From JAEXOD01 sp963663265 (GTDB lineage Bacteria > Bacteroidota > Ignavibacteria > Ignavibacteriales > Melioribacteraceae), in assembly GCA_963663265.2 (NCBI GenBank), contig CAXXXM010000001.1, forward strand, positions 434,001 through 498,000: 64,000 nt of DNA. The letters are read 5' to 3'. Positions 35,566-43,135 of this stretch are shown in pieces; the stretch's first letter is position 1, and each line of letters begins with the position of its first letter. A program made the translations under genes and the position numbers. The notes below the pieces were generated by a model, which was not told where the DNA came from, searched no databases, and saw nothing but the letters and a program-made list of their open reading frames with translations.

Positions 35566-35611
35566 GCTTAAATAAAAGCGACTGCTTATATTTGACTGCT
35601 TAAATAAAAGC
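35566..35611. promoter_or_regulatory. Candidate enhancer repeats for the sigma-54 activator
   Basis: GCTTAAATAAAAGC occurs exactly twice (35566-35579 and 35598-35611), 32 bases apart (about three helical turns), with a third GCTTA at 35583. Each has GCTT/AAGC ends. They are centred about 75 and 107 bases upstream of the predicted efflux transcription start, a normal range for bacterial enhancer-binding proteins, and just ahead of the activator's own start codon. Confidence 0.55.
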
Positions 35612-35633
35612 AAATACTTTATGTGAGGTTAAA

Positions 35634-37772
35634 GTGATTGATAAATTTGATGTAATCAGCCAAGTAATATCATTATTAAGGAATAAATCGAGTGATTATT
35701 TATTATTTGCCGATATCTTTTCGATTATTCATAAAATGTTGGATTATAAATTTGCCGGTATAGGGCTTATTGATAGTGATGAATCCAAAATTGGAATAGG
35801 TATTGGATTGTATGAAGGATTTGGCAGTTCTATAATAGGCAATTATTGGTATAAAACCGTAAATATTTCATATCCCCAATTTTCTTTTATGTTGTCAACA
35901 AAAGATATAATGAAGGTTGATGCTGAAAATTTTTATGGTTTACATAAAACTTCGGATAATCAATCGGAATTGAAAGAATATCTTATTGAAGAAGATGTAA
36001 AAGAGTTTTACTTAATAGCTGTCAAAATTAATAAAGAAGTTATCGGAAAGTTATTGATTTCGGTAACCACAAACAAAGCATTAGAGAATTCAATAGCTGA
36101 ATTATTAATTTTAATTTCAAATATTTTTGCAGAAGTATTTTTAAGATTCAAAGAAACTGAAGAATCAGTGTTTCATAAAAAATTGCACAACATTCAGATA
36201 AGACTATTTGATTTGTTAATTAGTATGCGAAATAGGTCTGATTTTATTTCTTTATTAGGAGAAGAGATAAATAGTTGGATGCCGAGCGATTTTTTAGGCG
36301 TAATTGCTATGTCTCCAAAAGATAATAAGCATGTAAATTTTGGACTTCTAAAAGTTGCAAATAATAAATTTAAAAATATTAATATTAGTAGTTTAGTTGT
36401 TAATGCATTAGGACATGTTCCTGAACTTAATGTTGATGTTAGATATAATTTTATAGAGTTGAATGGAGTAGAACTTACTAACGCTAAAGAAAAAAGTGCG
36501 TTTGTTAAAAAACTAACAGCAGAATATTCAATAAATTCATTATTGATTATTAAATATTCTGTTCATAAACAAGGGACACTTTATTTAATTAGCGGCCGCA
36601 TAAAACCATATAAACCGCTTAACCCGGGTGATTTTATGTTTTTGTATAATTCCGATTCATATTATAATAATGCCGAAGTTAAAATGACAACTGAAATTCT
36701 TCCTCAGATAGGTCTTATTTTGGGATTTTTTTACATGTATGAAGAGTTAACTATTGTTTCGCAAAAGCTTGAACAAGAAAAAAGTTATTTAATTGAAGAG
36801 ATAAACTTAACAAACACTTTTTATGAAATTATTGGAGATAGTCAGCCGGTTCATAATATGTTGAAAAAAATAACACAAGTAGCTCCTTTGGATGCTACAG
36901 TATTAATTCAAGGGGAAACAGGTACAGGTAAAGAGTTGGTTTCAAAAGCAATACATAACCTCTCACGACGAAGTAGTAAACCATTTATAACAGTTAACTG
37001 TGCAACTCTTCCTGCTCAATTAATTGAATCCGAGCTTTTTGGACATGAAAAGGGAAGTTTTACAGGTGCAATAGAAAGAAAAATCGGGAAGTTTGAAATT
37101 GCCGAGGGGGGCACTATCTTTTTAGATGAAATAGGAGAATTGCCAATTGAACTTCAATCCAAATTGTTAAGGGTTATTCAAAATAGAAATTTTGAAAGAA
37201 TAGGTGGTAAACATATTATTAATAGTAATATTAGAATTATTGCTGCAACAAATCGTAACTTAGAAAAAGAAATTGAAAATGGAAAATTTCGTGCTGATTT
37301 GTTTTTTAGACTAAATGTTTTTCCAATTGATGTTCCACCATTGCGAGAACGAAAAGATGATATTCCATCATTAGTAAAACATTTTGTTGATATTTACTCA
37401 AAAAGAATTGGTAGTAATATTAAGTCAATTAAAAAAACTGATATGGAACTTTTATTAAATTATAACTGGCCCGGCAATATACGCGAATTGGAACACTTAA
37501 TTGAACGTTCAATTATAATATCAAAAGGGCTAAACTTAAATTTTGAAGATTATTTTATAAGCCAAAAGAAAAGTGAAATTTCAGAAAGCGAAGATTTTAA
37601 GACGCTTCTTGAATTAGAAAAGCAACATATTGTTGATGCATTAAATAGAACGGCGGGAAAAATAACAGGAGAAAATAGTGCTTCTCAACTTCTTGGTATC
37701 AATGGAAAAACACTTGGAAGTAAGATGCGAAAACTTGGCATTAAAAGAGAAGTTGTAATTAGTACAAAATAA
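35634..37772 (+). CDS. Sigma-54-dependent transcriptional activator with GAF-like sensor region
   Basis: 712 residues from a GTG at 35634 preceded by GAGG. The N-terminal 390 residues appear to hold two GAF-like sensory domains (about 10-165 and 180-380); there is no receiver domain and no cognate kinase nearby. The AAA+ domain (about 395-640) has Walker A GETGTGKEL (about 426), the sigma-54 contact loop as GSFTGA (about 473, G-S for the usual G-A), Walker B GGTIFLDEIGELP and the Arg-finger region. A Fis-type HTH (NSASQLLGINGKTLGSKM) ends it. Divergent from the efflux operon, which it probably controls after sensing a small molecule. Confidence 0.92.
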   Translation: MIDKFDVISQVISLLRNKSSDYLLFADIFSIIHKMLDYKFAGIGLIDSDESKIGIGIGLYEGFGSSIIGNYWYKTVNISYPQFSFMLSTKDIMKVDAENFYGLHKTSDNQSELKEYLIEEDVKEFYLIAVKINKEVIGKLLISVTTNKALENSIAELLILISNIFAEVFLRFKETEESVFHKKLHNIQIRLFDLLISMRNRSDFISLLGEEINSWMPSDFLGVIAMSPKDNKHVNFGLLKVANNKFKNINISSLVVNALGHVPELNVDVRYNFIELNGVELTNAKEKSAFVKKLTAEYSINSLLIIKYSVHKQGTLYLISGRIKPYKPLNPGDFMFLYNSDSYYNNAEVKMTTEILPQIGLILGFFYMYEELTIVSQKLEQEKSYLIEEINLTNTFYEIIGDSQPVHNMLKKITQVAPLDATVLIQGETGTGKELVSKAIHNLSRRSSKPFITVNCATLPAQLIESELFGHEKGSFTGAIERKIGKFEIAEGGTIFLDEIGELPIELQSKLLRVIQNRNFERIGGKHIINSNIRIIAATNRNLEKEIENGKFRADLFFRLNVFPIDVPPLRERKDDIPSLVKHFVDIYSKRIGSNIKSIKKTDMELLLNYNWPGNIRELEHLIERSIIISKGLNLNFEDYFISQKKSEISESEDFKTLLELEKQHIVDALNRTAGKITGENSASQLLGINGKTLGSKMRKLGIKREVVISTK

Positions 37773-37861
37773 GGTTATATTAAAGATTACAAAAAAATAA
37801 CTTTTTACCAACTTAAACAAATTTTTTTTGTTTAAGGCTTTTTATTTTAAATTTTATTGCT

Positions 37862-37869
37862 TAACTTTG
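37862..37869 (+). promoter_or_regulatory. Possible Bacteroidota-type -7 element before rplY
   Basis: TAACTTTG fits the Bacteroidota -7 consensus TAnnTTTG and lies 60 bases before the rplY start. A -33 TTTG at the right distance is not clear. Confidence 0.35.
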
Positions 37870-37928
37870 TAAGTTATAAAGTTTTAAGTATTTGTAGCAA
37901 GAATTAAAGAAAACTATTTGGAGATACA

Positions 37929-38552
37929 ATGGCAGATTATAATTTAACTGCAACGAGAAGAGCAATTAGTACTAAAGGTGCTGTAAATCAGATGAGAAAA
38001 AATAGCGAAATCCCTGGCGTTTTTTATGCAAAAGGTAAAGAAGCTATTGCTATTTCGGTAAAAGAAAACAGTTTTAAGCCATTAGTATATACAGCCGAAA
38101 CTCACTTGGTAAATTTAACAATCGATTCAGATCAACCAGTTCGCTGTATGGTTAAAGATGTACAGTTCCATCCGGTAACTGATCGTATTATCCATTTCGA
38201 TTTATTAGGTGTTAATGCTGATGAAGTTATGACTCTTGAAGTTCCTATTATGTTCAAGGGTAGTGCCGTAGGCATTAAAGAAGGCGGTGTTTTACAAGAA
38301 AACTTACATAAAATTGAAGTTGAATGCTTACCAAAATATGTTCCTGAACACTTAGTTGTTGACATTACTGATTTACACATGGGGAAAGCAATCCATGTTG
38401 GTGATCTTAAATTTGACAACATTAAACTGTTACAATCTGAAGATGTAATTGTTGTTTCTGTTACTGCTCCTCGTGCTGAAGATGAAGCTGCTTCTCCTGA
38501 AGCCGTTGAAACTGAAGTTATAGGTAAAGGCAAACCGGAAGATAAGGAATAA
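37929..38552 (+). CDS. rplY: 50S ribosomal protein L25/Ctc (long form)
   Basis: 207 residues: N-terminal 5S-rRNA-binding L25 domain (NSEIPGVFYAKGKEAIAISVKEN, HPVTDRIIHFDLLGV), then the TL5/Ctc C-terminal beta domain (MTLEVPIMFKGSAVGIKEGG, HVGDLKFDNIKLL) and an acidic tail. GGAG precedes the ATG. Followed at 9 bases by pth, a widely conserved pairing. Confidence 0.96.
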   Translation: MADYNLTATRRAISTKGAVNQMRKNSEIPGVFYAKGKEAIAISVKENSFKPLVYTAETHLVNLTIDSDQPVRCMVKDVQFHPVTDRIIHFDLLGVNADEVMTLEVPIMFKGSAVGIKEGGVLQENLHKIEVECLPKYVPEHLVVDITDLHMGKAIHVGDLKFDNIKLLQSEDVIVVSVTAPRAEDEAASPEAVETEVIGKGKPEDKE

Positions 38553-38561
38553 TAAACAATT

Positions 38562-39149
38562 TTGCGAGTATTGCTTGGAATTGGAAATCCCGGCATTAAG
38601 TACCAAAACACTTGGCACAATGTCGGGTTTATTATTTTAGACCTACTTGCAGAAAGATTAAAACTTAAATATACTACCTCAAAGTATGATTATGTTTTTG
38701 CAAAGGGGTCACTAAATAATAACGATTTTTTGATTGTTAAACCTACCACTTATGTTAATAACTCAGGATTAGCTGCTAAAGAAATTTTTAAAAATTTTAA
38801 TGTCGAATTACAAGATTTTTTAGTGGTTTGTGATGACCTCAATATTTCTAAAGGTGAAATAAAACTAAAAAAAAATGGTGGTGATGGTGGGCATAATGGA
38901 TTGTATTCCTTAATATATCACCTTAACTCAAATAATTTCCCCCGATTGCGTTTTGGTATTGGTAATGATTTTGATAAAGGTGGAATGGCAGATTACGTTT
39001 TAAGTGAAATTAATTTTGATGATTTTGAACTTATTAGGAAAAATATTGATTTATCTATTGTTTTGTTACAAGAATTTATTTCAGGCGGAGTGAATTCTAT
39101 GTTGAATTATTATAGTACAAGTAAAAACAAACTTAAGAATGAATTATAA
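38562..39149 (+). CDS. pth: Peptidyl-tRNA hydrolase
   Basis: 195 residues from a TTG at 38562 (MRVLLGIGNPG). Catalytic His in YQNTWHNVGF, VVCDDLN and the GGDGGHNGL loop are all present. It recycles peptidyl-tRNA released from stalled ribosomes. The TTG start has no clear SD, so translational coupling to rplY is likely. Confidence 0.96.
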   Translation: MRVLLGIGNPGIKYQNTWHNVGFIILDLLAERLKLKYTTSKYDYVFAKGSLNNNDFLIVKPTTYVNNSGLAAKEIFKNFNVELQDFLVVCDDLNISKGEIKLKKNGGDGGHNGLYSLIYHLNSNNFPRLRFGIGNDFDKGGMADYVLSEINFDDFELIRKNIDLSIVLLQEFISGGVNSMLNYYSTSKNKLKNEL

Positions 39150-39167
39150 TCGATAATAGGAGTACGT

Positions 39168-41237
39168 ATGGATTGGATAATTTTTACAATCCCTTTTTTA
39201 GGATTAGTTGCTTTAGTCTATTCGTTTGTAAAAAATAAATGGATTGAGAAACAAAGTGTTGGAACGCCATTAATGGAGGAAATTTCCGGTTATATTAAAG
39301 AAGGTGCTATTGCCTTTCTTAAAACGGAATATAAGGTTATTGCTGTTTTTGTTGTTGCCGTAGCTGCTTTGCTCGGTTTTGGAAATTCTTTTAGCGATGT
39401 TTCTTCTCCTCTAATAGCTCTATCATTTATTGTTGGTGCATCATGTTCGGCTTTGGCTGGTTATCTTGGTATGGTTGCAGCAACAAAAGCTAATGTTAGA
39501 ACTACAAATGCAGCAAGAACCGGATTGGGTCCTGCTTTGCAAATAGCTTTTACAGGCGGTTCAATAATGGGGATGAATGTTGTTGGACTTGGTATTTTGG
39601 GATTAAGTTTGTTATTTATTCTTTATAGTAATGCTCTGGAATGGGATTTAGCGAAAGTAATAAATGTAATTTCAGGTTTTTCGTTAGGAGCTTCTTCAAT
39701 TGCTTTATTTGCTCGTGTAGGTGGAGGCATTTACACTAAAGCTGCCGACGTAGGTGCAGATTTAGCCGGTAAGGTTTATGAAGGTATTCCTGAAGATGAC
39801 CCACGTAACCCTGCTACTATTGCTGATAACGTTGGTGATAATGTTGGCGACGTTGCCGGAATGGGTGCAGACTTATTTGAATCTTATGTTGGTGCAATTA
39901 TTGGCACAATGGTTTTAGGTGCTGTTTTTGCAGGCTCAGAAGTTAAAGAAATTGGACTTGAAGCTGTTCTTCTTCCTTTAGTTTTAGCAGGTGTTGGGAT
40001 TCTGTTATCAGTACTTGGGACTTTTTTTGTGAGAGTTAAAGAAGGTGGAAATCCACAAAAAGCGTTAAATTTAGGTGAATTTGGTGCAACCGGTTTAATG
40101 ATGGTTGCTTCTTATTTTATCATTAAAACTATGTTACCTTCAGAGTGGTATTATGAAGGTTTCACTTATACATCAAATGGAATTTTTTATGCAACAATAA
40201 TAGGACTTGTTTCTGGTACATTAATTGGTTTGATTACTGAATATTTCACGGGAACTGATTATCGCCCTGTTAGATCTATTGCAAATCAATCGGTAACCGG
40301 TTCAGCAACAAACATAATTGCGGGATTAGGAATGGGTATGTTATCAACTGCTATTCCAATTATTATAATTGCTTTTGGTATTATTTTTGCTTTTCAAGCT
40401 GCAAATTTATATGGAATTGCAATTGCTGCACTTGGAATGTTATCAGTTACAGGTATTCAGTTAGCTGTAGATGCTTATGGTCCTATTAGCGATAACGCTG
40501 GTGGTATTGCTGAAATGGCAGAATTACCGAAAGAAGTAAGAGAAAGAACTGACAAGCTGGATGCAGTAGGAAATACTACGGCAGCTATAGGTAAAGGTTT
40601 TGCTATTGGCTCGGCAGCATTAACGGCATTAGCTCTATTTACAGCTTATATGCACCAAGCTTCAATTACTACAATTGATATTTCAAAACCAATTATTATG
40701 GCTGGTTTATTTATTGGAGGTATGCTTCCTTATTTATTTTCTGCTTTGGCAATGGGTGCTGTTGGGCGAGCTGCTAAAGAAATGATTATTGAAGTTGGTA
40801 GGCAGTTTAGAGAAATTGTTGGCTTACGTGAAGGGAAAGCAAAAGCTGATTATGCAAAATGTATTGAAATTTCTACTCGTGCTGCAATTAAAGAAATGGT
40901 GTTGCCGGGTGTTATGGCGGTTGTTGTTCCTGTTATAGTAGGAATGTACAACAAAGAAATGCTTGCCGGGGTTTTGGCTGGTGTTACTGTAAGTGGTGTT
41001 TTATTAGCTATTTTTCAATCTAACTCAGGTGGTGCTTGGGATAATGCCAAAAAACTTATTGAAGGTGGATTAATTATTGATGGTTTCAAATATGGTAAAG
41101 GTTCTGAGGCTCATAAAGCTGCAGTTGTTGGTGATACTGTTGGCGATCCTTTTAAGGATACAAGTGGACCATCCTTAAATATTTTAATTAAATTAATGTC
41201 GGTAGTTTCTTTAGTTATTGCCCCAATAATTAAATAA
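39168..41237 (+). CDS. hppA: Membrane-bound pyrophosphatase ion pump, K+-dependent type
   Basis: 689 residues, 15-16 membrane helices. Substrate motifs are intact: DVGADLAGKVYEGIPEDDPR with the paired DNVGDNVGDVAGMGADLFESY acidic cluster, and the C-terminal DTVGDPFKDTSGPS. The K+ switch region reads GNTTAAIGKG; Ala after NTTA (instead of Lys) marks the K+-dependent class, which includes both Na+ and H+ pumps. It uses PPi from biosynthesis to energise the membrane. GGAG before the ATG. Monocistronic, with its own terminator, between pth and rpsF. Confidence 0.95.
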   Translation: MDWIIFTIPFLGLVALVYSFVKNKWIEKQSVGTPLMEEISGYIKEGAIAFLKTEYKVIAVFVVAVAALLGFGNSFSDVSSPLIALSFIVGASCSALAGYLGMVAATKANVRTTNAARTGLGPALQIAFTGGSIMGMNVVGLGILGLSLLFILYSNALEWDLAKVINVISGFSLGASSIALFARVGGGIYTKAADVGADLAGKVYEGIPEDDPRNPATIADNVGDNVGDVAGMGADLFESYVGAIIGTMVLGAVFAGSEVKEIGLEAVLLPLVLAGVGILLSVLGTFFVRVKEGGNPQKALNLGEFGATGLMMVASYFIIKTMLPSEWYYEGFTYTSNGIFYATIIGLVSGTLIGLITEYFTGTDYRPVRSIANQSVTGSATNIIAGLGMGMLSTAIPIIIIAFGIIFAFQAANLYGIAIAALGMLSVTGIQLAVDAYGPISDNAGGIAEMAELPKEVRERTDKLDAVGNTTAAIGKGFAIGSAALTALALFTAYMHQASITTIDISKPIIMAGLFIGGMLPYLFSALAMGAVGRAAKEMIIEVGRQFREIVGLREGKAKADYAKCIEISTRAAIKEMVLPGVMAVVVPVIVGMYNKEMLAGVLAGVTVSGVLLAIFQSNSGGAWDNAKKLIEGGLIIDGFKYGKGSEAHKAAVVGDTVGDPFKDTSGPSLNILIKLMSVVSLVIAPIIK

Positions 41238-41271
41238 ATCGTTACAGTTTAATATTTTATAAATAAAAATT

Positions 41272-41316
41272 AATTTAACAAGTGTGGTTTTATTGCACTT
41301 GTTAAATTTTTTTTTT
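41272..41316 (+). terminator. Terminator of hppA
   Basis: AATTTAACAAGTG (41272-41284) pairs with CACTTGTTAAATT (41296-41308), 13 bp, followed by a T run. Confidence 0.9.
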
Positions 41317-41354
41317 ATATTCAATGCTTGTATTTTAAAAAACAAATTAATTAA

Positions 41355-41397
41355 CCCTGCTCTCATAGAATTGTGAGGGCCTTAGCCCATAGGGAGG
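41355..41397 (+). promoter_or_regulatory. Structured leader before rpsF, possible S6:S18 autoregulatory site
   Basis: GGGC-CTTA-GCCC (41377-41388) forms a small hairpin immediately before the SD AGGGAGG (41391-41397), and CCCT (41355-41358) could pair with AGGG of the SD or of 41376-41379. S6:S18 leader RNAs that block this operon are known in many bacteria, but I cannot confirm the CCG-bulge consensus here. Confidence 0.3.
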
Positions 41398-41402
41398 AAA
41401 AA

Positions 41403-41810
41403 GTGAAACTAAAGAGTTACGAGAGTGTACTTATATTAAATGCTGCACTCGAAGATGAACAAATTGATAACTCACTCCAAAAGGTAACCGAAAGTATAAA
41501 AACTTATGGAGGAGAAATTCAAAATGTAGATAACTGGGGAAGGAAGAGGTTAGCATACCCAATTAAAAAGTCAAAAAGCGGTTATTATTCTGTTATACGC
41601 TTTGTTGCCCCAACAGAATCAATTGCAAGAATTGAGAGAACTTATCGTTTAGATGAAACAATTATTCGATTCTTAACAGTTGAATTGACTAAAGAAGCTA
41701 TTGAGTTTTATGAAACTCTAAAAGACAAAGTTTCTACCGAAAATGCAGAAGCTGCAGAAAGTGAAGTTGTTAAAAATAACGAATCTGATAAAAAAGAAAC
41801 TCAAGAATAA
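41403..41810 (+). CDS. rpsF: 30S ribosomal protein S6
   Basis: 135 residues from a GTG at 41403, chosen because AGGGAGG lies 5 bases upstream and the protein then starts KLKSYESVLIL; an in-frame start 30 bases earlier would bury the SD in coding sequence. NWGRKRLAYPIKKSKSGYY and RLDETIIRFLTV are characteristic. An acidic Glu-rich tail of about 35 residues follows. First gene of rpsF-ssb-rpsR-rplI. Confidence 0.96.
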   Translation: MKLKSYESVLILNAALEDEQIDNSLQKVTESIKTYGGEIQNVDNWGRKRLAYPIKKSKSGYYSVIRFVAPTESIARIERTYRLDETIIRFLTVELTKEAIEFYETLKDKVSTENAEAAESEVVKNNESDKKETQE

Positions 41811-41837
41811 TTCTAATAGAGACTATGGAGGATAGGA

Positions 41838-42317
41838 ATGGCTGAATTAAAAATGCCTGAACTTAACAGCGTTATTGTAGCAGGAAATCTAACTAAAGAT
41901 CCTGTTTTTCGCCAGACTTCAAATAGTACGCCTGTTGTTAACTTTCACATTGCTGTTAACAGACGTTACAAGGATAGTGCTAACAACTGGCAAGAAGATG
42001 TTTGCTATGTAGGAGTTGTTGCTTGGAACAAATTAGCTGACAGTTGTAAAGATAGACTTCAAAAGGGGAGTGCCGTTTTAATTGATGGTGAATTACAAAG
42101 CCGCACCTTTAAGACTGAAGATAGCAAAAATAGGACTATTGTTGAGATTAAAGCTAAAAGAATTCAATTCTTGAATAAGTACGTAAAATCCACTTTCGGT
42201 GAAGGTTATGACGAAATTAGTGTTAGCCAAGATGCCGATTTGGACGAATCGAGTTTTGAGGACAATACATTCGATAAGTTTCTTACCGATGAAGAATCTA
42301 ATCTAATGAAAGATTAA
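41838..42317 (+). CDS. ssb: Single-stranded DNA-binding protein
   Basis: 159 residues. OB fold from LNSVIVAGNLTKDPVFRQT through NFHIAVNRRYKD, VCYVGVVAWNKLA and GSAVLIDGELQSR. The C-terminal tail is acidic but ends ESNLMKD and lacks the classic DDDIPF tip used to recruit partners, so partner contacts may differ or another SSB may exist in the genome. Standard location between rpsF and rpsR. Confidence 0.94.
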   Translation: MAELKMPELNSVIVAGNLTKDPVFRQTSNSTPVVNFHIAVNRRYKDSANNWQEDVCYVGVVAWNKLADSCKDRLQKGSAVLIDGELQSRTFKTEDSKNRTIVEIKAKRIQFLNKYVKSTFGEGYDEISVSQDADLDESSFEDNTFDKFLTDEESNLMKD

Positions 42318-42337
42318 TATTAATTGGAGCTAATTAA

Positions 42338-42547
42338 ATGAGAACTAAAAGAGTAAAAAGAGTAATAGAAGAATATATCGATTACAAAGATTATAAAAAA
42401 TTGATCAAATTTGTTACCGATCAGGGGAAAATAATTCCTCGCCGTATTACTGGTTTAAGTGCTAAACAACACCGTGAATTAGTAATTGCAATTAAAAGAG
42501 CAAGACAAATTGCCATCATGCCTTATATTTCCGAAGCCATTAAATAA
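42338..42547 (+). CDS. rpsR: 30S ribosomal protein S18
   Basis: 69 residues, full length for the family: YIDYKDYKKLIKFVTDQGKI, PRRITGLSAKQHRELVIAIKRARQIAIMPY. It binds S6 on the 30S platform. No zinc-type Cys. GGAG before the ATG. Confidence 0.97.
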   Translation: MRTKRVKRVIEEYIDYKDYKKLIKFVTDQGKIIPRRITGLSAKQHRELVIAIKRARQIAIMPYISEAIK

Positions 42548-42565
42548 TTTAGGAGAATTTTAATA

Positions 42566-43015
42566 ATGAAAGTCATTTTAAGAAAAAACTTCGAAAATTT
42601 AGGGGAAGCAGGTACAATAGTTGATGTTAAAGAAGGCTATGCATTAAATTATTTAATTCCACGACAGATTGCTTTTTTAGCAACTGCTGGAAATATTACA
42701 GCCCTTAAAGAAGAGAAAAAACAATCAGCTGCTAAAGAAGCTAAAGAATTAGCCGCTGCTAATAATTTAAAAGTAGAATTAGATAAAACACCGGTTACTA
42801 TTCATGTAAAGGTTGGTGAAGAAGAAAAATTATTTGGTTCTGTTACAAGCCAAATGGTTGCTGATGCATTAAAAGAAAAAGGTTTTGATATTGATAAACG
42901 TAAAATTGATATTGTTGAACCTATTAAGGCTCTTGGTATTTACGAAATTAATATTAAATTGCATCATAAAGTTAACGCAATTGTTAAAACTTGGATTGTT
43001 AAAGAAGACGCTTAG
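42566..43015 (+). CDS. rplI: 50S ribosomal protein L9
   Basis: 149 residues: N-terminal domain MKVILRKNFENLGEAGTIVD and VKEGYALNYLIPRQIA, a long connecting helix (EEKKQSAAKEAKELAAANN) and a C-terminal domain with GEEEKLFGSVTSQMV. Last gene of the operon, followed by a terminator. Confidence 0.97.
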   Translation: MKVILRKNFENLGEAGTIVDVKEGYALNYLIPRQIAFLATAGNITALKEEKKQSAAKEAKELAAANNLKVELDKTPVTIHVKVGEEEKLFGSVTSQMVADALKEKGFDIDKRKIDIVEPIKALGIYEINIKLHHKVNAIVKTWIVKEDA

Positions 43016-43027
43016 TTATAATAGATA

Positions 43028-43058
43028 GAACCGGTAGTTTTTGCCGGTTCGTTTTTTT
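43028..43058 (+). terminator. Terminator of rpsF-ssb-rpsR-rplI
   Basis: GAACCGG (43028-43034) pairs with CCGGTTC (43044-43050), followed by GTTTTTTTT, 13 bases after the rplI stop. Confidence 0.88.
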
Positions 43059-43083
43059 TGTTAATTTCACTCATACGTGACTT

Positions 43084-43091
43084 TAACTTTG
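43084..43091 (+). promoter_or_regulatory. Possible Bacteroidota-type -7 element before secD
   Basis: TAACTTTG (TAnnTTTG type) lies 45 bases before the secD start; a TTTG sits 23 bases upstream of it, slightly outside the usual -33 spacing. Confidence 0.4.
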
Positions 43092-43135
43092 TTTAGCCTA
43101 ATTATGAATTTTTTTCACTAAATCGTAATGCAATT

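Noticed and set aside
38132..38620. 162-codon minus-strand frame across rplY and pth
   Set aside because: Antisense shadow of two certain housekeeping genes.
41373..41402. Earlier in-frame start for rpsF
   Set aside because: It would include the GGGC-CTTA-GCCC hairpin and the SD AGGGAGG in the coding region; the GTG at 41403 gives the normal S6 N-terminus.
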